From positions 34,404,436-34,468,435 of the forward strand of contig NC_065879.2 in NCBI RefSeq assembly GCF_932274485.2: a stretch of DNA of 64,000 nt. Reading direction: 5' to 3'. Both the position numbers and the translations under genes were made by a program. Below, piece after piece: positions 1-14,100 of this stretch; the stretch's first letter is position 1; the number at the start of each line of letters is the position of its first letter. The notes under the pieces were generated by a model. That model saw nothing but the letters and a program-made list of their open reading frames with translations, did no database searches and was not told the origin of the DNA. The DNA is from Patella vulgata (taxonomy: Eukaryota; Mollusca; Gastropoda; Patellidae).

Positions 1-370
1 GGACTAGACAATGGGTATTTTTGTTTAACCATTCGATAACATTGGTTTCTTTCTGATCGAGGGGTAGAGGCACGTAAATCTGTACTGGTTGTGCCATGTC
101 AAATTTACAATCTAAAATTGTTTCAAACTGTTTTACAGTCGTAATATGAAAGCCTTATTTAGCTGATCAGTTTGGAGTGGTTTATTGAATCACGAGTAAA
201 TCTAATGCCAGGTTCCCACTGGCACGATTCGTGCTACGATTGAAATCGTGATTATAATCGTATCAGGTCTTATTATATTACGATGTCAGTCGTAGCAATC
301 GTGTTGATTGTATCGAAACCACAGGCACTTGAAGGGATTAAAATGAAACTTCTTACTACTGTTTGATTAT

Positions 371-610
371 GGGGGTTGGATGGCCGAATGGTTAGCATGT
401 GCGCGCTGTATCATAAGGCATGTCATTGAGTCAACTGGCGCGGTACGTGACAAGGAGTAGGGTCGCCTGTCCAACCTCGTGGGTTTTCTCCGGGTCCTCC
501 GGTTTCCTCCCACTGCTAAAGACCCCTACGCGCAAGCGAATTATTGAAATAAAATTAAACCATATGTCAGTCCCGAAATGGCCTAGTTTGTGTCGAGTGG
601 ACGTTAAACC

Positions 611-654
<44 letters not shown>

Positions 655-655
655 T
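371..655 (+). repeat. SINE-A copy (tRNA-derived), (CT)n tail
   Basis: Begins GGGTTGGATGGCCGAATGG, with an A-box-like TGGCCGAATGG, and ends GTGGACGTTAAACCCC then (CT)n. Compared with the copy at 42297-42558, it lacks the segment holding the B box (GGTTTCGAATCC). Only this copy of the family in the window lies on the plus strand. Confidence 0.85.
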
Positions 656-1073
656 CTGAATGCTAATTTTAGTTTTAGTAACACGTCTCGACCAATCAAA
701 AATAAGGACTTTCCCAACGCGACGTCATTGACCTCATTTCGTGTCCAACGAAGTTGATAATCGCCAAGTGATAGCGCTTTGGGTTTGATTTGTAATTAAT
801 AACGCTGCAAAACGACCAATATAATTACATTGTAAGCTGCGTAATAATCAAATAAAGCCATTGGCAATTAAACCAACGGGAAGTGGTAAAACTAGTGAGT
901 ATTGTGAGATGATAGCAGACGAAATGTCATCAACAAGTCAAAACAATATGGCGGAAGATATAACTTGTTAATACTGTAATACATAGTCAAGCAGTAGCAA
1001 GAAGTTTTATTTTAAAACCTGTGATCGAAACGTATCCGAACGTATTTGCACGTACCAGATCGTCGACTCAATA
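656..1073. other. No gene seen
   Basis: Ordinary mixed-composition DNA between the SINE-A and the TA-flanked element. No exon-like stretch with matching splice sites on either strand. Confidence 0.6.
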
Positions 1074-1763
1074 GAGACTTTTGGCAAGCGGAATTTTCCC
1101 ATCCGTGTCACGTATCTGTATCGTATACGTGATACGTTGCGTCAATGTAGTTTTAGAGTTTTGGCAAATTTTCGCGCCGCGTACGTGTGCGTCGATCAGC
1201 TGAACTTAGTTCTATTACAGCATGATGGCAGATATCTACCAAGATCACCATCAGTACAGTCAAGTGCCTATTAGAGCCGACAATTTCCCGGAGGAAATGA
1301 AGTCGCCCGACAGTCGCTGAGCTATTAAAAAAAAATAATGTCGAATCTTATTAAAAATCTTCGACTTCGACTCGACTGCAATTTTTGGTTCACTAATGTA
1401 TCATTTCAGAAAGTTTATACCCCTTTACCACAGAATAAAATCATTTACAGAATTGCAATTTAGCACGTAGATCAACCATCATGGTTAACATCGCGTCAAA
1501 TATACACCTTCGTGTTCTAGAATATACAAAGATTCATAAAAACGCTACGATACAACAATTCCGCGTCTAAAAGTAGTAAAAAAGACGGTAAAAGGACACG
1601 ACAATGTAATACGGACCTTTTCCGTTTGAAAGCTGTTCGATACGTGCTGCCGTATCCGTGTGACGTATCTCGTATGAGAAATGCACACACATTGATGACG
1701 TCACACGCAAAATCCATACGGATACGCGATACGGGCCAGAAATTTACGCTTGCCAAAAGTCTC
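1074..1763. repeat. TA-flanked inverted-repeat element
   Basis: 690 bp between TA dinucleotides (1072-1073; 1764-1765). The perfect 17-bp ends are GAGACTTTTGGCAAGCG, followed inside by related CGTATCCGTRT motifs in both arms. No transposase. Probably a non-autonomous Tc1/mariner-type element. Confidence 0.75.
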
Positions 1764-2087
1764 TAATATCTATCGTAATGTAACGCATCGCACGACAGTG
1801 TAACCTGACCTAGCATTAGTTACGGTCCATCGTACAGTTATAAATGATATTCTTTCCAAAATTAATATTAAATGTCCCGTCCATGCTCGCTCGACAACGC
1901 GTCACAGGCAGGGTTGGTTTATTTTATGCAAATCTACACTTGACCGCGTGCACTTTAAAACCTACAACTAGTTTTGAATGAAAATGAAGTATTATGCGTT
2001 GTTATATTCTACCTATAATCTTATAATCTAAAACAAAAACATGTTTCGCTCCGCTCCACTGCAATCGTTAAAAGAGCAAACTTTCAC

Positions 2088-2199
2088 CTGCACATTTTCT
2101 GTCTTCTCCTGGTCCCTTAGGATGAGATTTTGGTCTTAGTTCAAATTTCCATGATACCATCGTTTTCTCATCATCTTGAGCTCCACATTTACAGTTAAC
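2088..2199 (-). CDS. Exon 4 of cysteine-rich gene
   Basis: 112 nt between TTTTCAAG and GTGAAAG. Encodes VNCKCGAQDDEKTMVSWK, then a basic and proline-rich stretch ending GEDRKCA plus one base. It adds three cysteines (ten in the mature part so far). The next exon was not found with confidence below 2088. Confidence 0.75.
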
Positions 2200-5100
2200 C
2201 TTGAAAATAAGAAAAAAGGAGTAATGTGATAATGTATGCAAAAGTCCCCTTGTAAATACAAGTCAACTCACAACCAAGCGTCGTGAGAGAGAGAGAGAGA
2301 TAGATAGTGTGTGTGTGTGTGTGTGTTTGTGTCTGTGGGTTGCCTACGGGGCGAAATTCTTAATGGATGGTCTTGAAACTTTGCATACTTATTCCTTATA
2401 CCCTATGGATGACACCTATTGATTTTGGTGCATGCCCAACCTCCAGGGACAGAGCCACGACAATTTTTTTTGTATTTGTCACCTACAGCACGCATTTCTT
2501 AACGGATCATCTTGCTATTTTGGATACTTATTCCTTATACCCTAAGGATCACCCCTATTTTTTGGTGCATGCCCAACCCCCTGGGGCAGAACCATGTCCA
2601 TTTTCTCTTTGCGTGTCTGTGTGTCGCCTACAGGCCATAATTCTTAATGGATCGTCTTGCAATCTGATTAAAACACAGATCCGATTTCGTTTCGCTTGTT
2701 ATAGTTTAAAATTTCGTTTTATTTGTCTGTACTACACTAGGATCTGGAAGAGTTGTTAAATAACATGCGTTCTGGATGGCGGGAGGTATTAGCCGATGAA
2801 ACCATCTGTTACGGCGACTTCTTGGCGTGCCATGCACGGAACTGTGGGTAAGCCACTAGAAACGTCAACGCGGATTGATTAATCAATGTCTGACGTCATA
2901 GGGTCAAAAGCCGCCCGTACGACCCCTGACGCGACCTTTCAGTAAAACTAGTCAGATCTTCATGTAGTGTAGGCCATCGAAAGTATAAAAAAACGAAACG
3001 AAATATAGATCTGTATTTTAATCAGATTTATCGTCTTCAAAACTTTTCATACTTAATCCTTATAACCTAAGGATGACCTCTATTATTTTTGGTGCGTTTC
3101 CCACCCCAGGGGCAGAGCCAGGCCCAAATTTGTGTGTGTCTTTGTGTCATCTATAGGCCACAATTCTTAACAGATCCTTTTGAAACTTTGCATACCTATT
3201 CCTTATACCCTAAGGATGATCCTTATTGTTTTTGGTATACTTATTCCTTTTACCCTAAGGTCGGCAACTATTGATTTGGGTCCATTGGGATCTTTCAGCA
3301 TGGTTTACCCTTGTCATTGATTGTCTGGCAAGGAACAGTGTCAAGTTGTACGGATGGGACAGAACACCGGTATAAACGTTAGTGTGCATGTACATGAACC
3401 CTTGACAGTTGGATTTGTAATAAGAGTAGGCCGTAGCACCCATGTCCGGGCATAGACCCGTCTTTATTATCCCGAATGGAGCAGAAAAGTAGGACGTTAA
3501 ACCCCGTTTCATTTCATTTCTATGAACATACACTGTATTTACTACACTTACCTCAGAGTAATCATAGTCGTGAAAATTGTTTGAGTTGAAGAAAGTTTGC
3601 GAAGCTATCGCATTCTTTGAACATTTTGTTAGTTCTGATACAGGTTTGCATAAACCATACCTGGAAAAAAGTAATGTATGAAAAACTAAAATCGGACATC
3701 TCTAAAAAAAAATGTACGTAATACTGTAAATCCTTGTTGAAATGCAGCGACAATGATCATAATCAGTTTCAAGATTAAGGATATTTCGTGTGACATTTCT
3801 AAAACAACTGCGAAATTTCAACAAGAGTTTAAAAAATGTGGACGATAGTCAATCGCCTAACTAACCATAAAAGAGTAATGGAGGGTGTGGGTGAGGGTGA
3901 AGAGGTGAGGGTCATATACTAATGAAATTACCCCAGTGGCATACCTCTAGAGGTCTGTACCCACCGGTGCACAATTCAATACACATCAAACATATACTGT
4001 AAAACAAAAAGCTGCATGTCCAAGGGTAAATATAATAGTGTGATCAGGCATCTTGTATCCTTCTAATATTTCAATGCAATAGATCTAAAGTGCTGCCCGC
4101 CCCACTCCGTCTTACGTTACTGTTTTCGCGGCACTACCAACAAACTTCACGTATACATAACTAAATTTAGGATCTTTACACCTTCCGGAAAACCAAAAAT
4201 GATTGCTATTTACTCACAGCAAAAACAGCATTCAAAACATTTATTTATCAGTGTATTTATATTTTAAAGTTGTTAATGACTCTATTATCCATTAACTGCT
4301 ATATTTCTGGACATAATGGGTTTTTAATATGGTGATTAAATTTTCTGACAAAGAACGGGCATATTACAAGTGACACGCATCAATAACATCCTTTAACAGC
4401 ATAATATGTTGACTTCAGGTAAAAATCTAGTGTGTCATGTTTACAACATTGACCGGGAAATTAACTGTTCAATTATTAATTTGATTTCTGACTTCTAATA
4501 GAGGAAAGAAAGCATAAAAATATTACACTTTGATAGTTAATTACATTTTCATTACTAAAGAGTTGCTCCCATGACGTAGCAAGGTAGTGGTAATCAATAA
4601 TCAATTTTCCAGATTTATATTTCTGCTAAAAGAAAAGTGACAACATTATACTTGTTAAATTCGGTACAAAATATTGATTGTTTTTTTGTTTTGTTTTTTA
4701 CATAGCCACACAAAGGGTGGAAATACGCCCACATTAATTAATCATTATTTAGGAACAGAGGCGGTGTCACGGTACTAATATAATTCTGTTCATTGAGGAC
4801 GTGTTTATGTTATCAATGATAGGTGTTATGTCATTAATATATCGCATGGTACTCTGTATTTAATTTTCAGGATCATGATTTCATGAGGTTTAACGTTCTT
4901 CGTTTCTGTACAAATCCGGTCTAATAGACAGTAAGACGTGTATTATGGCGTCGAGATGGTAGAATTAGATTATTATTAGATACATCTGTAATTCTCATTA
5001 TTGAAGGTGTTTGACCTGGTTCTATATTCTATAATTGTATACTCGACAACGACTCATCAACACAATTAACCACGACACAAACACAACTTAAACAGCTTTT

Positions 5101-8100
5101 GCAAGTCACCCAGAGGTATCTCCAAACTCCATATTAACATACATGTTATCACTAATTTCAGCGCTTAGCTTTTGATTGAACGTAAATGCCGGAAATACCT
5201 CGGTACCATTAAGTTTAATTACAGCCTTTATGCGCCATGCGACGTCTATGTGCACATACCCCCCGCGGCTCATACGATACACGATACGCGTGACAGTTAT
5301 TTGACCCCTTCTTGAGTAGAAAACAAGCGCCTAGTTGTATGGATAGCCATATATACTTGATATTCTGGGCAGTGGCGGCGCCAAGGGGGGGGGGGCAAGA
5401 GGGCATTTGCCCCTCCCCATAAATCTGGTCTGCCCTCTGATTGCCCCCCCCCCCAAAAAAAAATTTTTTAGAAAATAAAAAAAAGTATTTGTGATACCTA
5501 CTACAGTGATTAAATCCCACATACCCACTCAGTCATAGACTTGCATGTTGTAGAGCCCGCTGAGTGATTTCCTGCTGTAAACATTAGTTGGCGATTTGGC
5601 GACGAACAGTATCTCGACGATCAGTATCTGAAATACTGCCAGGCTCACTCACTCCGTCCGTTTGACACTTTCCTCTCGGAAAAACTAGTGATTTGGCGAC
5701 AGGCAGTATCTGGTAAGCTCTATTTATCTCGACTATCAGTGCCTGAAATACTGCCAGATGGCATTTCGGGCAGTCTACTTTCGAAATTTTCTGGGGCTTT
5801 TTTGAGGTTCGCAAGTCCATTCATTTGACACTTTCCTCTCTGCGGTCGGATAGACTAGTGATCGGACAACAGGTGGTATCAGATCAGCTCTATTTATCTC
5901 GATAATCGGTTCCAGAATACTGCCAGACCGCATTTCCGACAGTCTATTTTTCAAACTTTTCTTGGGGAGGTCCCCAATACCCCCCACAAGGGCTCGCTAC
6001 TTTGACGCTCCCAAGAGGACTTCGTTGAGATTCGTTTGACACTTTGTTCTCTGGTCGGATAAACTAGTGATGAGGCGACGGACAGTATCTGATCAGATCT
6101 ATTTATCTCGACCATCAGTGCCTGAAATACTGCCAGATGGCATTTCAGGCACTCTGTTTTTCAAAATTTTCTGGGGGAGGTCACCCATACCCCCCGTAAG
6201 CACTCCCTACTATGACGCTCGTGAGTGGGCTTCGTGGATGTTCGCAAGTCCGTTCGTTTGACACTGTCTTTACCTCAACGATCAGTGCCTGAAATACTGC
6301 CAGGCTGCATTTCCGACAGCCTGTTTTTAAAAAATTTCTGAGGGATAATATTAGATTGATTTTAGTGCTTAGCCAATCAAAACCGAAGTATCTACTAAAA
6401 TTTGGATTTTATCTTTAGTTAAGATTTCGTGAAACAGGGCCCAGATATTCTTATACAACAGAATAAATTGCCGGATATATCACCCCATAATTCCTCAATA
6501 CACCTAATACTACTTACTCTCACAGCACACCAGAGGTCACAGGCAGAATTAATGGGAGGGCCGAAAATAGTTTTATATCTAGTTCAATCGAATCACGACG
6601 TATTCAAAATAATTACCAGTTTATTTAATTCGAACGATTATATATACAACACACATTTCACGCGAAAATTAGACAATTTCTTTTGTGGTGTTGCTGTAAA
6701 AATTGGCTGGGGTTTTTGAATACATTGGGATTCAATGGAACTATAATAAAATTATTTACGGTGGTCCCCCCATTGTACCAATACAAATCCAGCAGAAAGG
6801 TTGAGTTGGTGTTAGATCAAAGCAGTGTTAACTGATGTTTATGACTCGGGTATATTGGGATAAACCAGTCTGAAGGTGATCCCACACTAGGGTTTTAATC
6901 ATAATTCAGAATATAAAGTCTTATTCTAGATTTAGGCGTCACACTCAATTCGCTAAAATCCGATCTTAATCTGAAATAACGAGTCCGTATATTTTTCCGA
7001 ATTCAATCTGGAACAACTATTACGAATCGGGTTATTCGCAGTCAAAATTTGAGTGTGGTGTGTTTGATTCGGATCAACGGGTTTACCGGAACCGAATAAC
7101 TTTGCGCGCATGTTCACTTCTACTTCCGTTTTGTCGCTTGGAGAGAAACGTGTGTATTCTCCGAGCCAATATTCTCCAAATAAATAAAAATAAATATTGC
7201 AAATACAAATCAGATCAGGTATAGCGTACATAGCCGTAGCCCTACCTCAATGAACCATATACTGCGGTAACATAACCAGTTAAAAATCCAAATACAAAGA
7301 TATGGTGTGTTCAGATCACGAATGATCATTTAAGACCTAGACCCTAGGGGCAGGGCAAGCCAGCTCCAGACGGCTTGACTGTGGTAGAGTTCTAGAATGT
7401 AATGTATGTAGTTGGATGAAAATGAAAACTTTGCATTATGCATTTTTTGTGCTAAAAGGATTTTAATCATGAAATGTACCTTCGCTAGTCCAGAGTCGAT
7501 AGTGAAGTGCATGTACATACGTGTTGATGCCTAGGAAAAGCGACCAGAAGAGTAATCATCCTCGTTCAACTTTGATTCTGGTTCAGACGAAATCGTGCCC
7601 GACGCTCAATGGCAAGATACCGAAGATACAAGACCTGGCGTCACTGATGTAGCCTTGATCGCCTCAAAGAAATTAAACATTAGCAACATAAGATCACGAT
7701 TACGAATGACGGGCGCATACATCTTTGATTTGAATGACCTTTTTTTCTGCTGATTATGCGCATTCACACACCCGTAGCCAGCTGAAAAAAATGATTCCCC
7801 CACCCCCACCGTCGAAGAAAAAAGTTGCCGACGACAGTTCTAAAATACCTACTGTTTTAAATAAACAGTTAGGGGTCATCCTGTGGCGTATTGATTTGGG
7901 GACGTGGCACCTAGCACCCAGTCTCACCCAGGGACAGGTGTCAGTTGGGGCCTCTTCTAAATTGTTTTTGAAATTTACCATTTTAGGTGATGTAAAAAAA
8001 ATGCTACTACAGGGAACAGGCCTTCAGCCACACAGTCCATCCGTACCCAGCTCTGAGCTTCTCGTACCTAACGCGTATAGATTGTCCGACCTGGGGATCA

Positions 8101-11100
8101 ATGACGCATCGCCAATGAAACGGTCTGTTGCAGCGAGTTCTCGGCGATGCACGGAACTGTGGGTATCCTACTGATTGGTTAATCAAATGTCTGAAGTCAT
8201 AGGTCAAAAGCCGCTCGAATAACTCATACTACAATTGGTCAGATCTTCATGTAGTAGAGGCCATCGAAAGTATAAAAAACGAAAAGAAATACAGATCTAT
8301 ATTTTAATCAGATTGTGAAGCGCCGTACGAAATTTCTGGACCTGGAACTTTTTTGACCTTGTTTGGTGGGCAGCACACCTTAAGCTTATATATGGCGATA
8401 CTGTTTGAGTTATATACAACTTTGTAGGGCTTTATGAAAGTTGTTTCTTTATTATAAAAAAAACAACATAATAAAGATGATATATAAATTACATATTATT
8501 GGTTATGTTCTGATATCTATCTGTCCTATACTTTGTACTGACTTGCCCAATGGCATTACAATGGCCCACGACACTTGTCAGTATGATTATTGATCAGTGT
8601 TCGTTGGAGAACTATTTTCTGGGCTGGAAAACGCGTTTGCGGCCGTCCAATTTTCAAAATTTTCATGGGGACGCCCCCACCCCCCGCCGAACCCCTCGGT
8701 CAGGATGGCGAGACCGCCACCCCCAATAAAAACCAGCGGCTGCCAGGCAGGATACGCCCACATTTTCGAGAGATTGATAGAGAACAAGCTAAAAAGAAAG
8801 TGATTTTTCCTACAATCAAGGGCCATAATTCAGGAAATCACAATTCGATATGCCAAATATCGAAATGAACCAAGATCTTTGTGTTATAAACTTACATTTC
8901 AAGTTTCAACAAAATCGGATAAAAATTGGGACCTCTATAGGGTCTACAACCTTGATATACCATATTTTTTTACGCTATTTGAGAACGAACTGCAGCCATT
9001 TTGTCTGTCAATTTTGGGCCTATTTTCCCGAAATTCGAACTCGGCCATCCTTAGGGTGTAACGGTGATATAATAATACGTTTTTTTTAAATTGGATAAAA
9101 ATTACGACCTCTATAGGGTCCACAAGCTAAAAACGTGATTTTTCGTACAATCAGGGGCCATAATTCAGTAAGTTATGGTTCGATATGTGCGAATATCGTA
9201 AGGAACTGAGATCTTTGGGTTATAAACTTATATTTCAATTCAAAGAACTGTTTTATTATAGAGAATATAAGCTCAAATTAAAGTCGAATTTTAACAAAAG
9301 CAACAGTTTGCATATACAAAATATGATTTTTTCCCAGCCCCCAACAGCTAACATATTGACAATCAATACTTGCATATAGCCTATAATACAGGGCTCGTGA
9401 GAGGGGTGGGGCAGCTGGGACACCTGCCCAGGAGACCGGCGCCTATAGGAGCCCGGTGGTATATGCCGAGTAATGCTATTATTAGAAACGTTTGTGGGCA
9501 TAAATTGATAACAAAGATACACTGTTACTTGATCGTAAACAAAACTGATGACTTTTCCGAATGCGGGATGAATTTTCTGAATGTGGGCTCAAAGTGGCGT
9601 GGGTAGGGTTAGAATCGGATTCTATCAGTCCACTTTTTTTGAAAATTGAAGTATTATAAACTGTAAGCCACCTGCCCGGGCCTTCGAGCTGTGAGGCCCC
9701 GGTGCGTCCTCGTTCCGTTTGAGGCTTAATTAGACATTTATTAACATCAAAAGACCTTAATCAACTCTCAATGCCATCTTATGTGTTCGATTTTCATTGG
9801 ATTTGAATCTGATCTGCTGCTCAACGCCCATTGATGATTAAATGAAAAAAATGGATAATCGAAACTATGAAGGTATTTTTTTTATCATACCGACTTTGGT
9901 AATGATGATCGAGGCTAGGCCTAAAATTCAATCGCTTCCGAGTGGAGCAATTTGACTGAAATTTTCCGCATATACCCTTTACATTATCTAGTTTTTAACT
10001 GTTATAGTGAGAATTGCCAGCTCTTTATCGAATCTTCCATTATTCCCAATTAAGTATTGTTTTAAAAACGAAACAAAAAAGATATTCTGACGATATTTAA
10101 ATAGATGCATGTGTCTAATGTTACTTGAGTATATCGTGAAAGTCTAATATTACCTATATGGTTCGATATGCGCGAATATCGTAAGGAACTGAGATCTTTG
10201 GGTTATAAACTTATATTTCAAGTTTCAACAAAATCGGTTAAAAATTGTGACCTCTATAGGGTCCACAACCTTGATATACCATATTTTTACGCTATTTGAG
10301 AACGAACGGCGGCCATTTTGTTTGTCAATTTTGGGCCGATTTTCCCGAAATTCAAACTCAGCCATCCTTAGGGTGTAACGGTGATATAATAATACGATTT
10401 TTTAAATCGAATAAAAATTATGACCTCTATAGGGTCCACAAGCTAAAAACGCGATTTTTCGTACAATCAGGGGACATAATTCAGGAAATTACGGTCCGAT
10501 ATTTGCGAATATCGAAAGGAACCAAGATCTTTGGGTTATAAACTTACATTTCAAGTTTCAAGAAAATCGGATAAAAATTGGGACCTCTATAGGGTCCACA
10601 ACCTTGATATACCATATTTTTACGCTATTTGAGAACGAATGGCGGCCATTTTGTCTGTCAATTTTGGGCCGATTTTCACGAAATTCGAACCCAGCCATCC
10701 TTAGGGTGTAACGGTGATATAATAATACGTTTTTTTAAATCGGATAAAAATTACGACCTCTATAGGGTCAACAAGCTAAAAACGTGATTTTTCGTACAAT
10801 CAGGGGCCATAATTCAGGAAGTTACGGTCCGATATGCGCGAATATCAAAAGAAACCGAGATCTTTGGGTTATAAACTAACATTTCAAGTTTCAACAAAAT
10901 CGGATAAAAACTGTGACCTCTATAGGGTCCACAAGCTAAAACCGTGATTTTTCGTACAAACAGGGGCCATAATCCATGAATTCGATCCGATACATGTCAA
11001 TATCGACAGCAGCCGAGATCTTTTGGCGATAAACCTATATTTCAAGTTTCGTCAAATTGTGACCTGTAGAGTGTCCACAAAACACGGACGGACGGACGTC

Positions 11101-14100
11101 AGGACATACGGACGTCCGGACGGACAGGGGCGACGACAATATACGTCCACATGAAAATGTGGGCGTATAAAAATACGTTCACTGCACTTCCGCAGCCAGC
11201 AAGTTGGCTATGGGCCTACGCATTCAGTGTGGCGCGTTTCAATTTGAATTCTATCCTAATAAGCTGTAATGTGACGCATCGCTTAGTCCGAGACAAACCA
11301 ATCCGAATCCGGAGGCCGGACTCCAGAATTCGCATTGAATGTGCATGCAGTGTGAACGCAGCTTTAATGTACTATCAACGATATGGAACTATTTCAATTC
11401 AAAGAACTGTTTTATTATAGAGAATATAAGCTCAAATTAAAGTCGAATTTTAACAAAAGCAACAGTTTGCATATACAAAATATGATTTTTTCCCAGCCCC
11501 CAACAGCTAACATATTGACAATCAATACTTGCATATAGCCTATAATACAGGGCTCGTGAGAGGGGTGGGGCAGCTGGGACACCTGCCCAGGAGACCGGCG
11601 CCTATAGGAGCCCGGTGGTATATGCCGAGTAATGCTATTATTAGAAACGTTTGTGGGCATAAATTGATAACAAAGATACACTGTTACTTGATCGTAAACA
11701 AAACTGATGACTTTTCCGAATGCGGGATGAATTTTCTGAATGTGGGCTCAAAGTGGCGTGGGTAGGGTTAGAATCGGATTCTATCAGTCCACTTTTTTTG
11801 AAAATTGAAGTATTATAAACTGTAAGCCACCTGCCCGGGCCTTCGAGCTGTGAGGCCCCGGTGCGTCCTCGTTCCGTTTGAGGCTTAATTAGACATTTAT
11901 TAACATCAAAAGACCTTAATCAACTCTCAATGCCATCTTATGTGTTCGATTTTCATTGGATTTGAATCTGATCTGCTGCTCAACGCCCATTGATGATTAA
12001 ATGAAAAAAATGGATAATCGAAACTATGAAGGTATTTTTTTTATCATACCGACTTTGGTAATGATGATCGAGGCTAGGCCTAAAATTCAATCGCTTCCGA
12101 GTGGAGCAATTTGACTGAAATTTTCCGCATATACCCTTTACATTATCTAGTTTTTAACTGTTATAGTGAGAATTGCCAGCTCTTTGTCGAATCTTCCATT
12201 ATTCCCAATTAAGTATTGTTTTAAAAACGAAACAAAAAAGATATTCTGACGATATTTAAATAGATGCATGTGTCTAATGTTACTTGAGTATATCGTGAAA
12301 GTCTAATATTACCTATATACCATAAACTCAATATCTGCCATTTATCTGAGCCAAGTCTATCAATTACGAGGAGGCGAGCTCTCTAAATGTCTTCTTTCAA
12401 ACATTTACTTTTTAGAAAGAGAAGGGCAATATATTGTGTCAGAATGTTATTTGTTAAATGTGGTTTGAAATCAATCGAAATTACACACACCTACCTATTG
12501 GCAACGATTTTGAACTTAACACCAAATCTGACATTTCACGATGTGGGCCTGCTAATTACTGACCGAGTTTGAAATAACGCAAAGGAAGAAGTGTGAATTT
12601 AAGTTTAAGCCCCGAGATCTCATATCCATTTTAACCCACTCCCGGTAGTTTATTCATATATTGTCAAATACATAACCGAATATGTCATAAGTAAGAAAAT
12701 GACAAGGGTAACTGAAATCAGCAATCTTAACGACAGACTCACCCTACCTGCAGAGAAGTGACTCTGGCACAGTGAATAGCCATGATATCCATATGACGTT
12801 ATTTAAACGTCACAGGTCATGAGGTCACATCAACAAACAAAATTTAATGTAAACACCATCATTATGATCATTATCAACATTACAAGACACAATGTTACAT
12901 TGTAAACAATAGCTGCAGCCTTTAGGACTGTATAATCCGTACAGAACGTCTTATCGCTTCTTCCAATGATTTTTCACAAAAATAACATCATCTACAACTC
13001 TAGATTTGACGTCGGCATATTGGTACTATTTTGTGCTTCGGTCGTGTCTATTTCAGATATACACAATCAATTATGTTAATGTTTTTAGCGTGGGGATTGA
13101 CTAAAAGTTAATTTATTTCAGTTCTAAACAAAAATTTAAAACTTTAACGCATATTAAAAAAAAAAATAGCCAAATTCTGGCTGGGATTACTGAGCAAAAT
13201 GGCCATTCACTGTATACGTGCGAAAAAAAAAAGCCAGCTACCATTTAATTTTCGTACGTTAGTTACGTACGTGAAATCAGTTGATCAAAATAAAGTTTCC
13301 AGCTAGATGCCAAAATATTATTTCTTACCTAGCAGATGATTTGTAACTAACTATGACAAATTCAGAATTTCTGGAACATACATATGTGTTTTTTAGAACA
13401 TTCCTCAAAGTGATGACTATTTCGGGCTATCTTTTATTATAGATGTTGTGACGAAACCGAAAGTGTTATGTCTGTAAATCCCTTTTCAATTATTTGAAGA
13501 CCTGTGACAGACCGTCACGACAGACGTCTGAATTAACTTGTTTATTTGTATCAATTGGTTGTTTTCTTTACTTGTCAAGGTGTCTGGTAAATCCAATTTC
13601 ATTGCAAGACTAAATAAACTGACAAGATGCTGTGCGATTGATAAAGCGCTGGCCACCTATCCAGTAGGTCACAGATAGCGCTGCTGTTCGGACAAAATTT
13701 ACCCCATAGCATACTCGAGGGCGTTTTCCCGGTTGTGAGAGAGAGCGAGAAATGGGGTTTAACGTCCACTCGACACAAACTAAGTCATTTTGGGACTAAC
13801 ATTTGGTTTAATTTTATTTCAATAATTCGCTTGCGCGTTGGGGTCTTTAGCAGTGGGAGGAAACCGGAGGACCCAGAGAAAACCCACGAAGATGGACAGG
13901 CGACCCTACTCCTTGTCACATACAACCGGAGATTCGAAACCACGCCAGTTGAATCAATGACAGGCTTTATGATACAGCGCGCACGTGCTAACCATTCGGC
14001 CATCCACCCCCCCCCCCCCCAAGCAGGGTGTGCACTGAACATTCTCTGTATATATCTAGAATAAAGTTTCGACTTCTTACAACAGAACATGATAATAATA

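Noticed and set aside
371-440. tRNA-like sequence with A-box (and B-box in other copies)
   Set aside because: It recurs with a long non-tRNA body, a shared 3' tail and target-site duplications, so these are SINE heads and not tRNA genes.
1995-2029. Possible last exon of the cysteine-rich gene after TTTTGTTTTAG (acceptor at 2029-2028)
   Set aside because: It would need an intron of only about 60 bp and adds eight residues before a stop; too weak to call without transcripts.
7734-8174. 146-codon plus-strand open frame
   Set aside because: Low-complexity proline run, no domain, and its 3' part lies in MITE sequence.
9231-12318. LTR retrotransposon with 929-bp terminal repeats
   Set aside because: The repeats do not begin TG or end CA, no 4-6 bp target duplication flanks the whole, and the interior is the same satellite found outside it with no coding region.
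13735-14064. 109-codon open frames on both strands
   Set aside because: Both lie almost wholly inside a SINE-A copy; the same frames recur in other SINE copies.
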